From NCBI GenBank assembly GCA_938007965.1, contig CALLMH010000023.1:1-64000 (forward strand): a DNA stretch of 64,000 bases, given 5' to 3'. Every line of letters begins with the position of its first letter. Within the stretch, counting starts at the first letter, position 1. The notes below the pieces were generated by a model that did not search any database, was not told the origin of the DNA, and saw only the letters and a program-made list of their open reading frames with translations. Positions 39,274 to 49,896 of this stretch are shown in pieces. The position numbers and the translations under genes were made by a program. Source of the stretch: an uncultured Saprospiraceae bacterium (GTDB taxonomy: Bacteria > Bacteroidota > Bacteroidia > Chitinophagales > Saprospiraceae).

Positions 39274-40635
39274 ATGAATATCCTAACTAAATACAATCAA
39301 GACTTCAGACTAAACCTAAAACTGGCACTCCCTATCATAGCTGGTCAACTAGGTCAGATTACTGTCTACCTTGCCGATAATATCATGGTGGGTAAGTTGG
39401 GTGCAGTATCTCTGGCTGCGGTCTCATTTGCAGTGGCGCTTATAGCTGTGCCTATCGTAATAGGGATGGGTATATCATTTGCTCTCCCACCACTTGTGTC
39501 GGAGGCAGATGGCGCCAACGAAAAGAGAAAGATATCTCAATATTTTAAGCACAGTTTTATTATTAATATTAGTATAGGTTTGATCTCCTGTGCAATTATG
39601 ATGCTGTGCCTACCCTATCTAAGTCTACTCGGACAAGAACCCGAAGTAGTTGAGATAGCGCGAGGATACATCTACTACTCCGCTTGGGCTATGATCCCAT
39701 TGATGATATTTCTCACATTGAGATCTTATGCAGATGGCATGTCTGAGACCATGCCGCCTATGATCGCTATGATCATGGGCAACGTAATCAATATAGTGCT
39801 CAATTATATACTCATCTATGGTAAGTTTGGGATGCCAGCCCTAGGGGTCGATGGTGCCGGTTTGTCCAGTATGATCGCACGTATTTCTATGATTATTATT
39901 TTAGTCCTGATATTATTTAGATGGAAGGATCTATGGAGTCATATCCAAGAATGCGATTTTTCTACATATCAGATTCCAATATTTAAAAAGATATTCAATC
40001 TAGGAATCCCTACCTCATTACAGATGTTTTTTGAAATCTCAGCATTTTCTGGGGCAGCCATCATCATGGGTATGGTCAGTAGTAATGCCCAGGCGGCGCA
40101 TCAGATAGCGATCAATTTGTCGTCTATCACATTTATGATCTGTTCGGGGCTGGCTATGGCATCTACGATCAGAGTAGGCAATCAATTGGGCAAAAAAGAC
40201 TTCTCAGCACTTCGCAATGCAGGCATATCTGTATTTCTGCAAGTAGCGCTGATTATGGGCGTATTCAGTATCATATTTGTAGTATTTAGAAACTTGATGC
40301 CGCTCATTTATATTGATGACGAAGTGGTCATCGGGATCGCTTCTACGCTATTGATATATGCCGCTATATTCCAAATCCCCGATGGGATTCAAGTGGCGGC
40401 TCTCGCCTCACTCCGTGGAATCCAAGATGTAAGAAAACCAACACTTATCACTTTCTTTTCCTACTATATTTTTGGGATTCCGATCAGTTATTTTGCGGCT
40501 CTTCATTGGGGCATGGGTGCCACTGGTGTTTGGCTAGGTTTATTGGTGGGTTTATTTATATCAGCCACTTTACTGACAGCGAGATTTGATAAATTGTCCA
40601 AAAAGCAACTTATCGATAATGTAGAAGCAGCTTAA
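39274..40635 (+). CDS. MATE family efflux transporter
   Basis: A 453-residue integral membrane protein starting MNILTKYNQDF (an in-frame TTG lies at 39262). About twelve membrane segments, with NorM-type features: PIIAGQLGQITVYLADNIMVG in the first helix pair, ISFALPPLVSEADG, and the repeated motif in the second half (FFEISAFSGAAIIMG, NQAAHQIAINLSS). MATE proteins export cationic drugs or metabolites with Na+ or H+. NorM group is likely; substrate unknown. Monocistronic. Confidence 0.93.
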   Translation: MNILTKYNQDFRLNLKLALPIIAGQLGQITVYLADNIMVGKLGAVSLAAVSFAVALIAVPIVIGMGISFALPPLVSEADGANEKRKISQYFKHSFIINISIGLISCAIMMLCLPYLSLLGQEPEVVEIARGYIYYSAWAMIPLMIFLTLRSYADGMSETMPPMIAMIMGNVINIVLNYILIYGKFGMPALGVDGAGLSSMIARISMIIILVLILFRWKDLWSHIQECDFSTYQIPIFKKIFNLGIPTSLQMFFEISAFSGAAIIMGMVSSNAQAAHQIAINLSSITFMICSGLAMASTIRVGNQLGKKDFSALRNAGISVFLQVALIMGVFSIIFVVFRNLMPLIYIDDEVVIGIASTLLIYAAIFQIPDGIQVAALASLRGIQDVRKPTLITFFSYYIFGIPISYFAALHWGMGATGVWLGLLVGLFISATLLTARFDKLSKKQLIDNVEAA

Positions 40636-40695
40636 TCAATAATCTTACACTTGGCATTCGGATAATAGATCTCATGATCAATCTACAATTACTTA

Positions 40696-41157
40696 TTACC
40701 CTAATAACTCATTCATCTCAGTATTTTCTTTAGTTTTCGCATGATCTGATGCACTCATTCCATTTGCATCTTTAAGCGACTTGTCCGCACCATTTTTTAA
40801 TAGTGCCTTCGCTATTTCTATCTGACCAAACATAGCTGCATATATCAGAGGCGTAGCACCATTGAAGTTGATCGCATTTACATCTGCACCAGCTTCTATC
40901 AGCATGTGTACGATTTCTAGATTCCCTTTATAAGTCACACCCATGAGTGCAGTATTGCCTGCTCTATCCTTCTGATCTATAGCTACATTAGCACCAATTA
41001 ATAGTCTAGTAACTTCCACATTCTGAGCATAGGTAGCGAGTACTATAGCTGGAAAATCTCTTTCATCTTTTTGGTCGATAGAAGTCGGATTTTTCTCTAT
41101 TTCAAGTTTGATGTTTTTGATATCATTTGCCTTGATATATTCATGAATGGATCCCAT
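40696..41157 (-). CDS. Ankyrin repeat protein
   Basis: A 153-residue protein of about four ankyrin repeats: DFPAIVLATYAQNVEVTRLL, GNTALMGVTYKGNLEIVHML, GATPLIYAAMFGQIEIAKAL and a final partial unit. No signal peptide, so cytoplasmic. It should act as a protein-binding adaptor; in many bacteria such small ankyrin proteins sit beside catalase or nuclease genes, but none is next to it here. It is not obviously in an operon. Confidence 0.92.
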   Translation of the reverse strand: MGSIHEYIKANDIKNIKLEIEKNPTSIDQKDERDFPAIVLATYAQNVEVTRLLIGANVAIDQKDRAGNTALMGVTYKGNLEIVHMLIEAGADVNAINFNGATPLIYAAMFGQIEIAKALLKNGADKSLKDANGMSASDHAKTKENTEMNELLG

Positions 41158-41219
41158 ATAATGTATTTAATTTAGAAGGTTTTGGATAAGCGTGCAATAT
41201 AAGACTAAGTCACCAAAAA

Positions 41220-42239
41220 TCACCTCGTTCTCTTACCTAAGTAGTCAATCACCAAACTCGTAGACACTTTGTAATTAGCCGTGATTTGCATTCCTATGAC
41301 TTCGGCAGTTACACTAAGAGTAGGCCTTAGTGTCTCGTCCTTCTTTACTTGATCTAGCCGATGAAGAAGGCGTAGATATTGACTCCCTCTTATGTATTTT
41401 AGATAAGCCAATGGTTTATCCTGCCCATATAGATGATGATCTAGTGAGCATAATTCTACTTTGGTGAGGTTTATATCTTTTCTATTGGTTACTTCGACTG
41501 TATTACTACGGTCAGATGTTGTAATCTTATCTGACGACTCTTCAAATCTATATGATGATCCGTCCTCGTTTCTAATACAAATGGCAGTCTTCATATATTT
41601 TCCTTTTATTTCTATTGTAGCGTACGAGACCTGCCTATCATCATTGTCGAGAGAAACAAGTGTTGCTTCCTTAAATCCAAATAACTTCCTATCATAATGA
41701 CCCGTGACGATCAATCTCGACTTTAATTCGAAGAGGCGTATCCTTCGTTTCAGTTGTGCATGAGCTAGTACGATATCATATTCATCTCGAAAAGTCGATA
41801 TGAGGTCTTTAATTTTGGATTTAGAATACGTGGTTTCATATGGAACCCCTAGAATCCTCAATCCTCCAATAGAAGTGGATACATTAGAAATCTCATTGCT
41901 AAATTTTAATTTTTCAGAATATTTGAGAACCTGATCATAATATACGTGCTCATCATGATTACCACTGATGAAGCATGATGGAATATTTAGCTGTTCGAGT
42001 ATGGACAGAAATATCATAAATGCATGATGAAAACCATGCCCACAAGATCCATCTCCCGTCACATCTCCTGCGACGAGGACCAGATCGGCTTCTTCCTCTA
42101 TTACTATTTGTAGATACTTATGGATACTTGCATACCTAGATATCTTAGTGGATTCAAGCGTTGCCGATTCTACTTCCCTATACGTCACACCTCTGAGATG
42201 TTGTTCCCAATTAAGATCACTTAGTACTACTACATTCAT
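41220..42239 (-). CDS. Metallophosphoesterase (calcineurin-like)
   Basis: A 339-residue protein with calcineurin-like motifs: LVAGDVTGDG (residues about 55-64), SGNHDEHV (about 95-102), LAHAQ and VTGHYDRK. The first motif, normally DxH, reads SDLNW, so the metal-binding His is replaced by Asn. The C-terminal third has no clear motif. The start ATG overlaps the thioredoxin stop by one base (TGATG), implying coupled translation. The family hydrolyses phosphomono- or diesters; substrate unknown, and loss of the His may reduce activity. Confidence 0.85.
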   Translation of the reverse strand: MNVVVLSDLNWEQHLRGVTYREVESATLESTKISRYASIHKYLQIVIEEEADLVLVAGDVTGDGSCGHGFHHAFMIFLSILEQLNIPSCFISGNHDEHVYYDQVLKYSEKLKFSNEISNVSTSIGGLRILGVPYETTYSKSKIKDLISTFRDEYDIVLAHAQLKRRIRLFELKSRLIVTGHYDRKLFGFKEATLVSLDNDDRQVSYATIEIKGKYMKTAICIRNEDGSSYRFEESSDKITTSDRSNTVEVTNRKDINLTKVELCSLDHHLYGQDKPLAYLKYIRGSQYLRLLHRLDQVKKDETLRPTLSVTAEVIGMQITANYKVSTSLVIDYLGKRTR

Positions 42240-42541
42240 CAGATAAGTGCGGATAGTCTCTGTTTCAAATCTTGAAGTGTATGCATTCCTTTCCCTTCAT
42301 ACTTCCGCTTGCCATTCTGATAGATCATTACCGTAGGGATACTCATTACTTTGAGTTTTTGAGATAGAGATTGATTTTTGTCCACATCGATCTTGATGAT
42401 TCTTACTTTATCACCCATCTCTTCTTTGAGGTCGTCTATGATTGGCGCAAACTGCTTACATGGACCACACCAGTCAGCATAAAAGTCAATCAGTAAGGGT
42501 GTATCACTATTGATTAGATTTTTGAACGAGGATTTAGCCAT
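42239..42541 (-). CDS. Thioredoxin
   Basis: A 100-residue thioredoxin fold: FYADWCGPCK with redox cysteines C25 and C28, IDVDKNQSLSQ, the cis-proline SIPTV, and YQNGKR. No signal peptide, so cytoplasmic thiol-disulfide reductant. Length is close to the typical 105-110 residues. Its stop overlaps the start of the metallophosphoesterase, and the two share a transcript. One of several thioredoxin-like genes in the organism, so not necessarily the main TrxA. Confidence 0.95.
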   Translation of the reverse strand: MAKSSFKNLINSDTPLLIDFYADWCGPCKQFAPIIDDLKEEMGDKVRIIKIDVDKNQSLSQKLKVMSIPTVMIYQNGKRKYEGKGMHTLQDLKQRLSALI

Positions 42542-42630
42542 ATGTCGATTTTATTCTCAAAAATACTGAACTTGTTCTTTTGAGTTCTATTTATCAATAT
42601 ATTTATCACGAATTACACTAAATATTTCAA

Positions 42631-43230
42631 ATGACTAGATATCTTCTCTATTTCGTTTTATTATCAACCATAGCTTCTTGTTCGTCACGGGCACGCCTAG
42701 AAATGAAAAAAAGAGACCTCCCTAAAGAACAAATTTCTCAGAATTATACCAATATCAGTAAAGATCAATTTTGTAAAGATGGGCCTGTTGTGAGATTCGT
42801 CAATTTCACTTTCGATAAAAAAGACTCTCTGAGATTAGTGGTAGATATCACTACTAGCCTCGGTGAAGAGCGACTTAATGGAGACCTCACTATATTATTA
42901 GACGAATATGAGATGGATTATTCTGGTCAGCTAGAAGCAAAGCAATATCTAGAAACGCTAGAAATAGAATCTCAATCAAGATACCCAAATCACTTCATTG
43001 GACGTCAAAGTCTAGTCAATATATTAATCCGTTCTGCAGCACCCAAATCTGTACGGAAAAGGTCACAAAAACAATATTGGAACACCCTATCACTTACGAT
43101 CGAGCCCGAAGACGCAATGATGATGTTTGCCTCTTCTGATATTATATTTTCGGTAAAAACAGAAAGATGCGAATTGATGATCTACCCGTCGCACGATCAA
43201 GTATCTGAATTGAGAAAATTCTTGAACTGA
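42631..43230 (+). CDS. Lipoprotein of unknown function
   Basis: A 199-residue protein with signal peptide YLLYFVLLSTIASC (lipobox IASC, Cys about residue 17). The mature part is beta-rich and charged, with no family I recognise. It is divergent from the thioredoxin pair across 89 bp and is monocistronic. The location follows from the lipobox; function unknown. Confidence 0.75.
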   Translation: MTRYLLYFVLLSTIASCSSRARLEMKKRDLPKEQISQNYTNISKDQFCKDGPVVRFVNFTFDKKDSLRLVVDITTSLGEERLNGDLTILLDEYEMDYSGQLEAKQYLETLEIESQSRYPNHFIGRQSLVNILIRSAAPKSVRKRSQKQYWNTLSLTIEPEDAMMMFASSDIIFSVKTERCELMIYPSHDQVSELRKFLN

Positions 43231-43751
43231 TGATATTATAAATGAGAATATGCTATTCTAGGGATATTACCCTGGGGTTATTTAGAAGTAAGAACAATAT
43301 TAAAATTATATCACTTACAAGGAGCATTAATTTGTGGCAGAATTTAAATCGACCTTAGCTGGCTTAGGTATTTGGAATTCATTTTGGCGTTAAGAACTTG
43401 CAACTGTCTGAGTGTAAGCGAGTTTTGCAAGTTTAGTCAAAATGTGATCCTAATAGCGTTAAAAGTCAGGTAAAGTCTTGATATAAGAGATTGCTTGTTT
43501 AGCAAACACTCGTTTTTTGTTTCGTTTTTGGGTCAAGCAAAAAATGAAAGCCCGAACGGCGAGTGGAAGTTTAGGTTGAAATTTATTACCTCTTATTTAC
43601 GTAAAATCAAGCGTAAACGGGGTATTCATTCAGCATTAAGCCGAATGAAGGGCTATATAAATATGGATATTCAGATCTAATGAATATCCCTACCCTAAAC
43701 TAAAACCAATTACGATCCTATATATTTGAGACCCAAGAATCATCACAACAC
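43231..43751. other. Intergenic region with hairpins, no called gene
   Basis: About 520 bases. AACTTGCAA (43395-43403) is an inverted repeat of TTGCAAGTT (43425-43433). GGATATTCA / TGAATATCC forms a hairpin at 43665-43689. A 61-codon TTG-start ORF at 43495-43680 has low-complexity content and no match I know, and its end overlaps that hairpin; I do not call it. The region looks like a non-coding repeat family. Confidence 0.5.
43665..43689. repeat. Intergenic palindrome GGATATTCA / TGAATATCC
   Basis: Perfect 9-bp arms (43665-43673, 43681-43689) with a 7-nt loop, then CTACCCTA. The core is shared with the hairpin at 58431-58475. It could be a terminator or a member of a dispersed palindrome family. 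Confidence 0.6.
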
Positions 43752-46655
43752 CTAAAACGCGACCATTACACGAGTAGTCATCACTGGAATTTCATCTTTT
43801 ATGATGCGCAGAAAATATACTCCCGCACTCAGATCCAAATCATTCACGAAGACACGATTATTGACAAAGATTACTTCTTCAGCCTTTACAAGATTACCAT
43901 TAGGAGATATCCATAACAACTCTACTGGTCCATCTAATTGATGATGGATCACACATGCATTCAAAATAGGATTAGGAAATACTTTCGACTCTAAAAATAA
44001 ATCAATACCACTACAATCTTCATCGATTCCATTATCCGGGATATCTTCAGCACCAGGATTGATATCAGCATTATCATCATCGCAGTCAGTATTGTCCACT
44101 ATATAATCCATCGGCGGTATCTCATAGCAGATTTCTATCGACTCTTCAGCGTCACCATATCCATCCCCATCATTATCAAGGTAGAAAGTGTATAGCTGTA
44201 GATCCTCATCTATCAGTCCATCACAGTTATTATCTGCATCGTCACATATCTCTTCTGAAGCTGGATTGATGCTCGCATCTTGATCATCACAGTCGCCGTT
44301 ATCTACCACATATCCTGACGCTGGAAAGTCATAACACGTCTCTATACTTACAGCTGCATCCCCGTACGTATCATTATCTGCATCTAGATAGTAGGTATAC
44401 AATGTCAGGCCTTCATCTATCTGTCCGTCACAGTTATTATCTATATCGTCACATATCTCTTCCGCATCTGGATTGATGCTCGCATCTTGATCATTGCAGT
44501 CTGTATCATTATCTACATATCCTTCTGGAGCGAATACATGACAGGTTTGCGTATCTCGACTGGCTTCACCGAATCCGTCCTGATCTTCATCAAAGTAGTA
44601 AGAATACTGCTGTAGCCCTTCATCTATATCACCATCACAATCATTGTCTTGTTCATCACATAACTCTGGCGCTCCCGGATATACTGTGGGATCATTATCA
44701 TTACAATCTTCGTATGCCCAGAAACCGTCCTGATCCACATCTCTGAAGAATAAAGATTCAGCTTTTGCGAATACATCGTTAGCGACTTCGATACCAATCT
44801 TTCGTCCAGGTATATCGTCGGCGGGAGGATGTATGCCACCCCATATACGCGAAAGACTGGTCTGGTCAGAAGCGTCTCTATATGTGGCCCATTGGAGTGT
44901 AAAATCTTGAGACGGTCCATCTTCGAAAACTAGGAACTCATTCTTTTTCACCTCGAATGTACCCATACCTCCAGGGAAAAATTCATCGCCAGTAAACATC
45001 GTCAAGATCTCAGCAGCGGCCCTCGAAAAAGTCGAATGCCCAGATACATAACCCGCAAAAGGTGGAGTTACAAAGGATGGTCTTTGATAAGGCCACCATT
45101 CTTCCGCTAAAATCCAACCCACACCAGCTACATCAGATAGAGGATCTATAATATAATCCGGTCCTCGCCACGCCTTAATTTTTATTTTACCGAGATTCTG
45201 ACCTTGTGGACCCATCAAGGGATCACCCTCTTCGATGATTTCAGTAGAACCCTCGATAAGTTCCAGTCCCGCAGGATCATAATTATCGCGTGATTGGTCT
45301 GTACACTGGCCCTTAGTCGCCATATATCGTATAGCTGACACTGGTCTTAGATAATCATAGTACCCCTTGACACTCCATGTCGATATAGCTGAATCATGCA
45401 TAGCGGCTCCTAGCATAAAGTAGCTTTTGATGTCCCATTCTAGATCATCTATAATAGGGCCTACACCTCCATATCGCTTTTCTAGCATTGGGTGACTGTT
45501 CACATAATTCAACAATGAAAACCAATGTCCTGGTGGGGTCTCACTGTCTGGCCCGTCTGCCCAGAATTCTGCCAGCACCCGAGTATAATCTCCTCTCGGC
45601 ACCATCTGTGGCTCGTATGGCTGACCAGTTACAGGATTAATATCATGCCCCATACTCGCATCTCCACCTTCGAAGTAATCGTAGTATTCATAATATTGAT
45701 CTTGCTCAGGAAGCGCACCTGCATTACCTAATGATGCTGGCGAGATGTCGATCATTACATTATCAGAGGGATCCAAGTGTGACGACCACTCTACTACCAT
45801 ATTGAATCCTTTCTTATAGTCTTCTGAGGCCGAATTGTCTAGTGGATCTATATACGGTGGAGGTCCTGGATCATGATAGAATGTATATGTCTGTCCATCT
45901 CTCTCAGCCATGGTCTTTTTTGATTCGGGTATTGCAAAGTTTGTCACTTCACCCCATTCTGGGCTCAAAAAATCAGGCGTATTAAATGGAATTTCATTTC
46001 CTGATTGATCAATAAATACATCAAGTGTCAGTTGCTGCCATCTATTTGGGTCTTGTATATTTGGGTTGCCTGAAGAAGCCATTACCAATGGAGGATTAAC
46101 AGGCACATAATACTGATTCGTGTATGCCATCAACTCATTAGATCCATCTTGAAATCCATAGTTTATCATTTGAAAAGCTATATAGTTTCCAAGTGCGGCA
46201 GCATTACCATTACTATAATCAAAACTGGTAAATGATCTATCATAGCCTAGATTATTCATCATGATATTGAGTCTTAATCTTGCATTGAATCCCTCTGCCG
46301 AATTAGAAAATCTATTTGTAAGCAGTCTGTACATCGCAAAACTGATCGCCTCATCCAATTGGTCAGAAGAATCATCATCCCATTCGAAGTTATCGAAATC
46401 AAAATCGAAGCCGTCTACGACATTACCTACAAAATACGGCTGAGCTTCATCATCTGATAGTGCCCATATATCATACATCATAGCAGATGTGTGCCATAGA
46501 TTACGCGCATGTACAGTAGGTCTTGCAAAGTCGTTCCTGATGGATTCTAGAAGAATTTCATTCCAATCATGAGCAATGGTAGTGTTCTGAGCGGATATAT
46601 TCGCTGAGAATAAAACACTTATAATTAATATAAAACATGTAATAAATTGACGCAT
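43752..46655 (-). CDS. Secreted vanadium-haloperoxidase-like protein with MopE repeats and T9SS tail
   Basis: A 967-residue protein. Signal peptide residues 1-22 (FILIISVLFSANISAQ). Residues about 30-620 are a PAP2/vanadium haloperoxidase domain with every vanadate-site residue in order: K430 and R437 (KGYYDYLRP), S538-G539-H540 (YVSGHSTF), R603 and H609 (SRIWGGIHPP). Residues about 632-885 are four MopE-type metal-binding repeats of the form DCNDxDxxxxPxAxExCDxxDNxCDGxIDE. The last about 80 residues are a T9SS sorting domain (VFPNPILNACV). Such enzymes oxidise halides with peroxide; acid phosphatase activity is the usual alternative. Monocistronic. Confidence 0.92.
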   Translation of the reverse strand: MRQFITCFILIISVLFSANISAQNTTIAHDWNEILLESIRNDFARPTVHARNLWHTSAMMYDIWALSDDEAQPYFVGNVVDGFDFDFDNFEWDDDSSDQLDEAISFAMYRLLTNRFSNSAEGFNARLRLNIMMNNLGYDRSFTSFDYSNGNAAALGNYIAFQMINYGFQDGSNELMAYTNQYYVPVNPPLVMASSGNPNIQDPNRWQQLTLDVFIDQSGNEIPFNTPDFLSPEWGEVTNFAIPESKKTMAERDGQTYTFYHDPGPPPYIDPLDNSASEDYKKGFNMVVEWSSHLDPSDNVMIDISPASLGNAGALPEQDQYYEYYDYFEGGDASMGHDINPVTGQPYEPQMVPRGDYTRVLAEFWADGPDSETPPGHWFSLLNYVNSHPMLEKRYGGVGPIIDDLEWDIKSYFMLGAAMHDSAISTWSVKGYYDYLRPVSAIRYMATKGQCTDQSRDNYDPAGLELIEGSTEIIEEGDPLMGPQGQNLGKIKIKAWRGPDYIIDPLSDVAGVGWILAEEWWPYQRPSFVTPPFAGYVSGHSTFSRAAAEILTMFTGDEFFPGGMGTFEVKKNEFLVFEDGPSQDFTLQWATYRDASDQTSLSRIWGGIHPPADDIPGRKIGIEVANDVFAKAESLFFRDVDQDGFWAYEDCNDNDPTVYPGAPELCDEQDNDCDGDIDEGLQQYSYYFDEDQDGFGEASRDTQTCHVFAPEGYVDNDTDCNDQDASINPDAEEICDDIDNNCDGQIDEGLTLYTYYLDADNDTYGDAAVSIETCYDFPASGYVVDNGDCDDQDASINPASEEICDDADNNCDGLIDEDLQLYTFYLDNDGDGYGDAEESIEICYEIPPMDYIVDNTDCDDDNADINPGAEDIPDNGIDEDCSGIDLFLESKVFPNPILNACVIHHQLDGPVELLWISPNGNLVKAEEVIFVNNRVFVNDLDLSAGVYFLRIIKDEIPVMTTRVMVAF
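44000..44760 (-). repeat. Four MopE-type metal-binding repeats
   Basis: Units of about 70 residues with DxDxDGxG, C, GYV, DCxD and CDxxDNxCDGxIDE (near residues 632-885 of the haloperoxidase-like protein). The acidic and cysteine residues bind calcium or copper in related proteins; the fourth copy is altered at its end (DNGIDEDCSG). Confidence 0.85.
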
Positions 46656-47373
46656 AAGTAGTTTGTATCAGATGTATTTACAATATTGTCTTCTATGCTT
46701 TCCATAATTTACGCTTTCATTCTAGATTTTACTAGATCGCTTGAATGTCCTGCTTTGTCAATTTTTAGTATGACCTTGACAAACCAAAATATTAGAATCC
46801 GAGAAATTACCAACAGAAATGCATATTCTTATATAATTACCTTTAATGCAAAAATAATAAATAGAATCATAAAATATCCGCTAAACGACAGTTAAAGTCA
46901 ATTTTGATATTAAATAGTCATAGCATACATATTCGATTGTTTCACAACGAAGTAATTTAAAAACTAGATTCAAAAATGATTTGTAATTGTCCCATAGACG
47001 TGTATGGGATTTAAAACTTGAGATTCGAGATAAGAGCTGTTTTCTAGATTCATAACCATCAGCTAACGAGAAGCCTTTGGCCTGATGCTCAAGAAAGAGC
47101 AGACAAATTGTGTTTCAACTGACCTAAAAATAAATTGAAATTATGTTCTTAAATCTAATTCAGCTCGCTAAGAGAATATATTTCATAGAAGTCCAATCAG
47201 GATGCAAAACATCTACTCAAAAGGTAACAAAGATATAGAAGTAACACTAAGATGTACATGGGCAATGGACCAAAAAAGACCCCACAAAAATTTAATTCTG
47301 TGGAGTCTATTATATTCTAGAAATCTCGATTACAAAGAATCTCGACATCTTAAAATTTCAGCTTTGCCGATTT
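46656..47373. other. Intergenic region between haloperoxidase gene and groEL
   Basis: About 720 bases. I see the groEL terminator (47272-47307) and a small hairpin CCCATA / TATGGG at 46991-47008. Short ORFs at 46686 and 47202 have no recognisable content. No RNA gene recognised. Confidence 0.55.
47272..47307 (-). terminator. Terminator of groES-groEL
   Basis: On the minus strand GACTCCACA pairs with TGTGGGGTC (one mismatch) and is followed by TTTTTT, 67-100 nt behind the groEL stop. Confidence 0.85.
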
Positions 47374-49026
<1,653 letters not shown>

Positions 49027-49107
49027 TTAATAATAAATGTGGAATCTATAAAGACTCCAAGATTCAAGAAATAGAAGTAAGCTACCTTCAAGCAGCTTAT
49101 TTTGTTC

Positions 49108-49371
49108 TTAGATGATTACCAAGATATCGTCTTCTCTCATAATGAGATATTCTTTTCCTTTGTAACTGATCTCTTGTCCAGCATACTTACCGTACAATAC
49201 TGTATCACCTTTTTTTACAGTCATTTTTACACCGTCTTTTCCTGGACCTACTGCAACGATTTCTCCTTTTTGAGGCTTTTCTTTTACAGTGTCAGGTATG
49301 ATAATTCCACCCGCTGTTTTTTCTTCTGCAGCTGCAGCTTTTACTACTACTCTATCATTGATTGGCTTCAT
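49108..49371 (-). CDS. groS: Co-chaperonin GroES
   Basis: An 87-residue cap protein of the GroEL chamber: [20 protein letters not shown], the mobile loop [10 protein letters not shown], and [18 protein letters not shown] at the end. Length and order match other Bacteroidota GroES. It precedes groEL in the same transcript. Confidence 0.98.
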   Translation of the reverse strand: MKPINDRVVVKAAAAEEKTAGGIIIPDTVKEKPQKGEIVAVGPGKDGVKMTVKKGDTVLYGKYAGQEISYKGKEYLIMREDDILVII

Positions 49372-49425
49372 AGATAAAATGTGTTTTATATTGATTAAAG
49401 AAATTTATTTTTACGGTTGTCTTAT

Positions 49426-49441
49426 TGCAGAATTAGTGCCA
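49426..49441 (-). promoter_or_regulatory. Sigma-54-like -24/-12 element upstream of groES
   Basis: On the minus strand TGGCAC (49441-49436), five bases, then CTGCA (49430-49426). The sigma-54 consensus is TGGCAC-N5-TTGCW, so only one base differs. The groES ATG is 55 nt beyond the -12 part. No close TAnnTTTG element is evident at this place. Confidence 0.45.
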
Positions 49442-49804
49442 CACATCTTTTTACTGTCATTATTGCCGAGAACAGGATAATTAAGCGACAACAACAGCCA
49501 TATAGCGCATCAGGACAATAAAGATTGTTGTCATTTTGTCATATGTAAATTCACCCCTGTTTTATATATCTTGATGCTTGGTAGAAATCAAAAAAGCAAA
49601 AACCTTAGAATAGCCAGATACAATGACGGTATACCTATCGATCTGCGACTATCTAACTCCGAATGAAAACAAGCTATTCTTGACTTCTTATTGACATTAT
49701 CGTCCATGCTTTGATCGTGATAATTTGCTAAATTGCCAGAATCGTATATTTCCAAAAATCATTTTATCAGCTTTACACTATAATTCATTTTTATGTTTGT
49801 GTAC

Positions 49805-49832
49805 TTTGTCATGCACACATGATGTATATTTG
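49805..49832 (+). promoter_or_regulatory. Promoter of the plus-strand glycan genes
   Basis: TATATTTG at 49825-49832 is a full -7 match; TTTG at 49805-49808 lies 16 nt upstream, somewhat short of the usual 19-21. Confidence 0.55.
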
Positions 49833-49896
49833 TATGTCGATGTAGAGAAATATTCATCTATGTTTTTAATACGCAACTAATAAGAAAATAGAAAAA

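Larger units (their letters stand above)
49372..49896. other. Divergent region between groES and the glycan genes
   Basis: About 525 bases with the sigma-54-like site for groES and, for the plus direction, TTTG at 49805 and TATATTTG at 49825-49832. No gene recognised. Confidence 0.55.

Noticed and set aside
43495-43680. 61-codon plus ORF
   Set aside because: TTG start, biased content, no recognisable family and overlap with a hairpin at its end.
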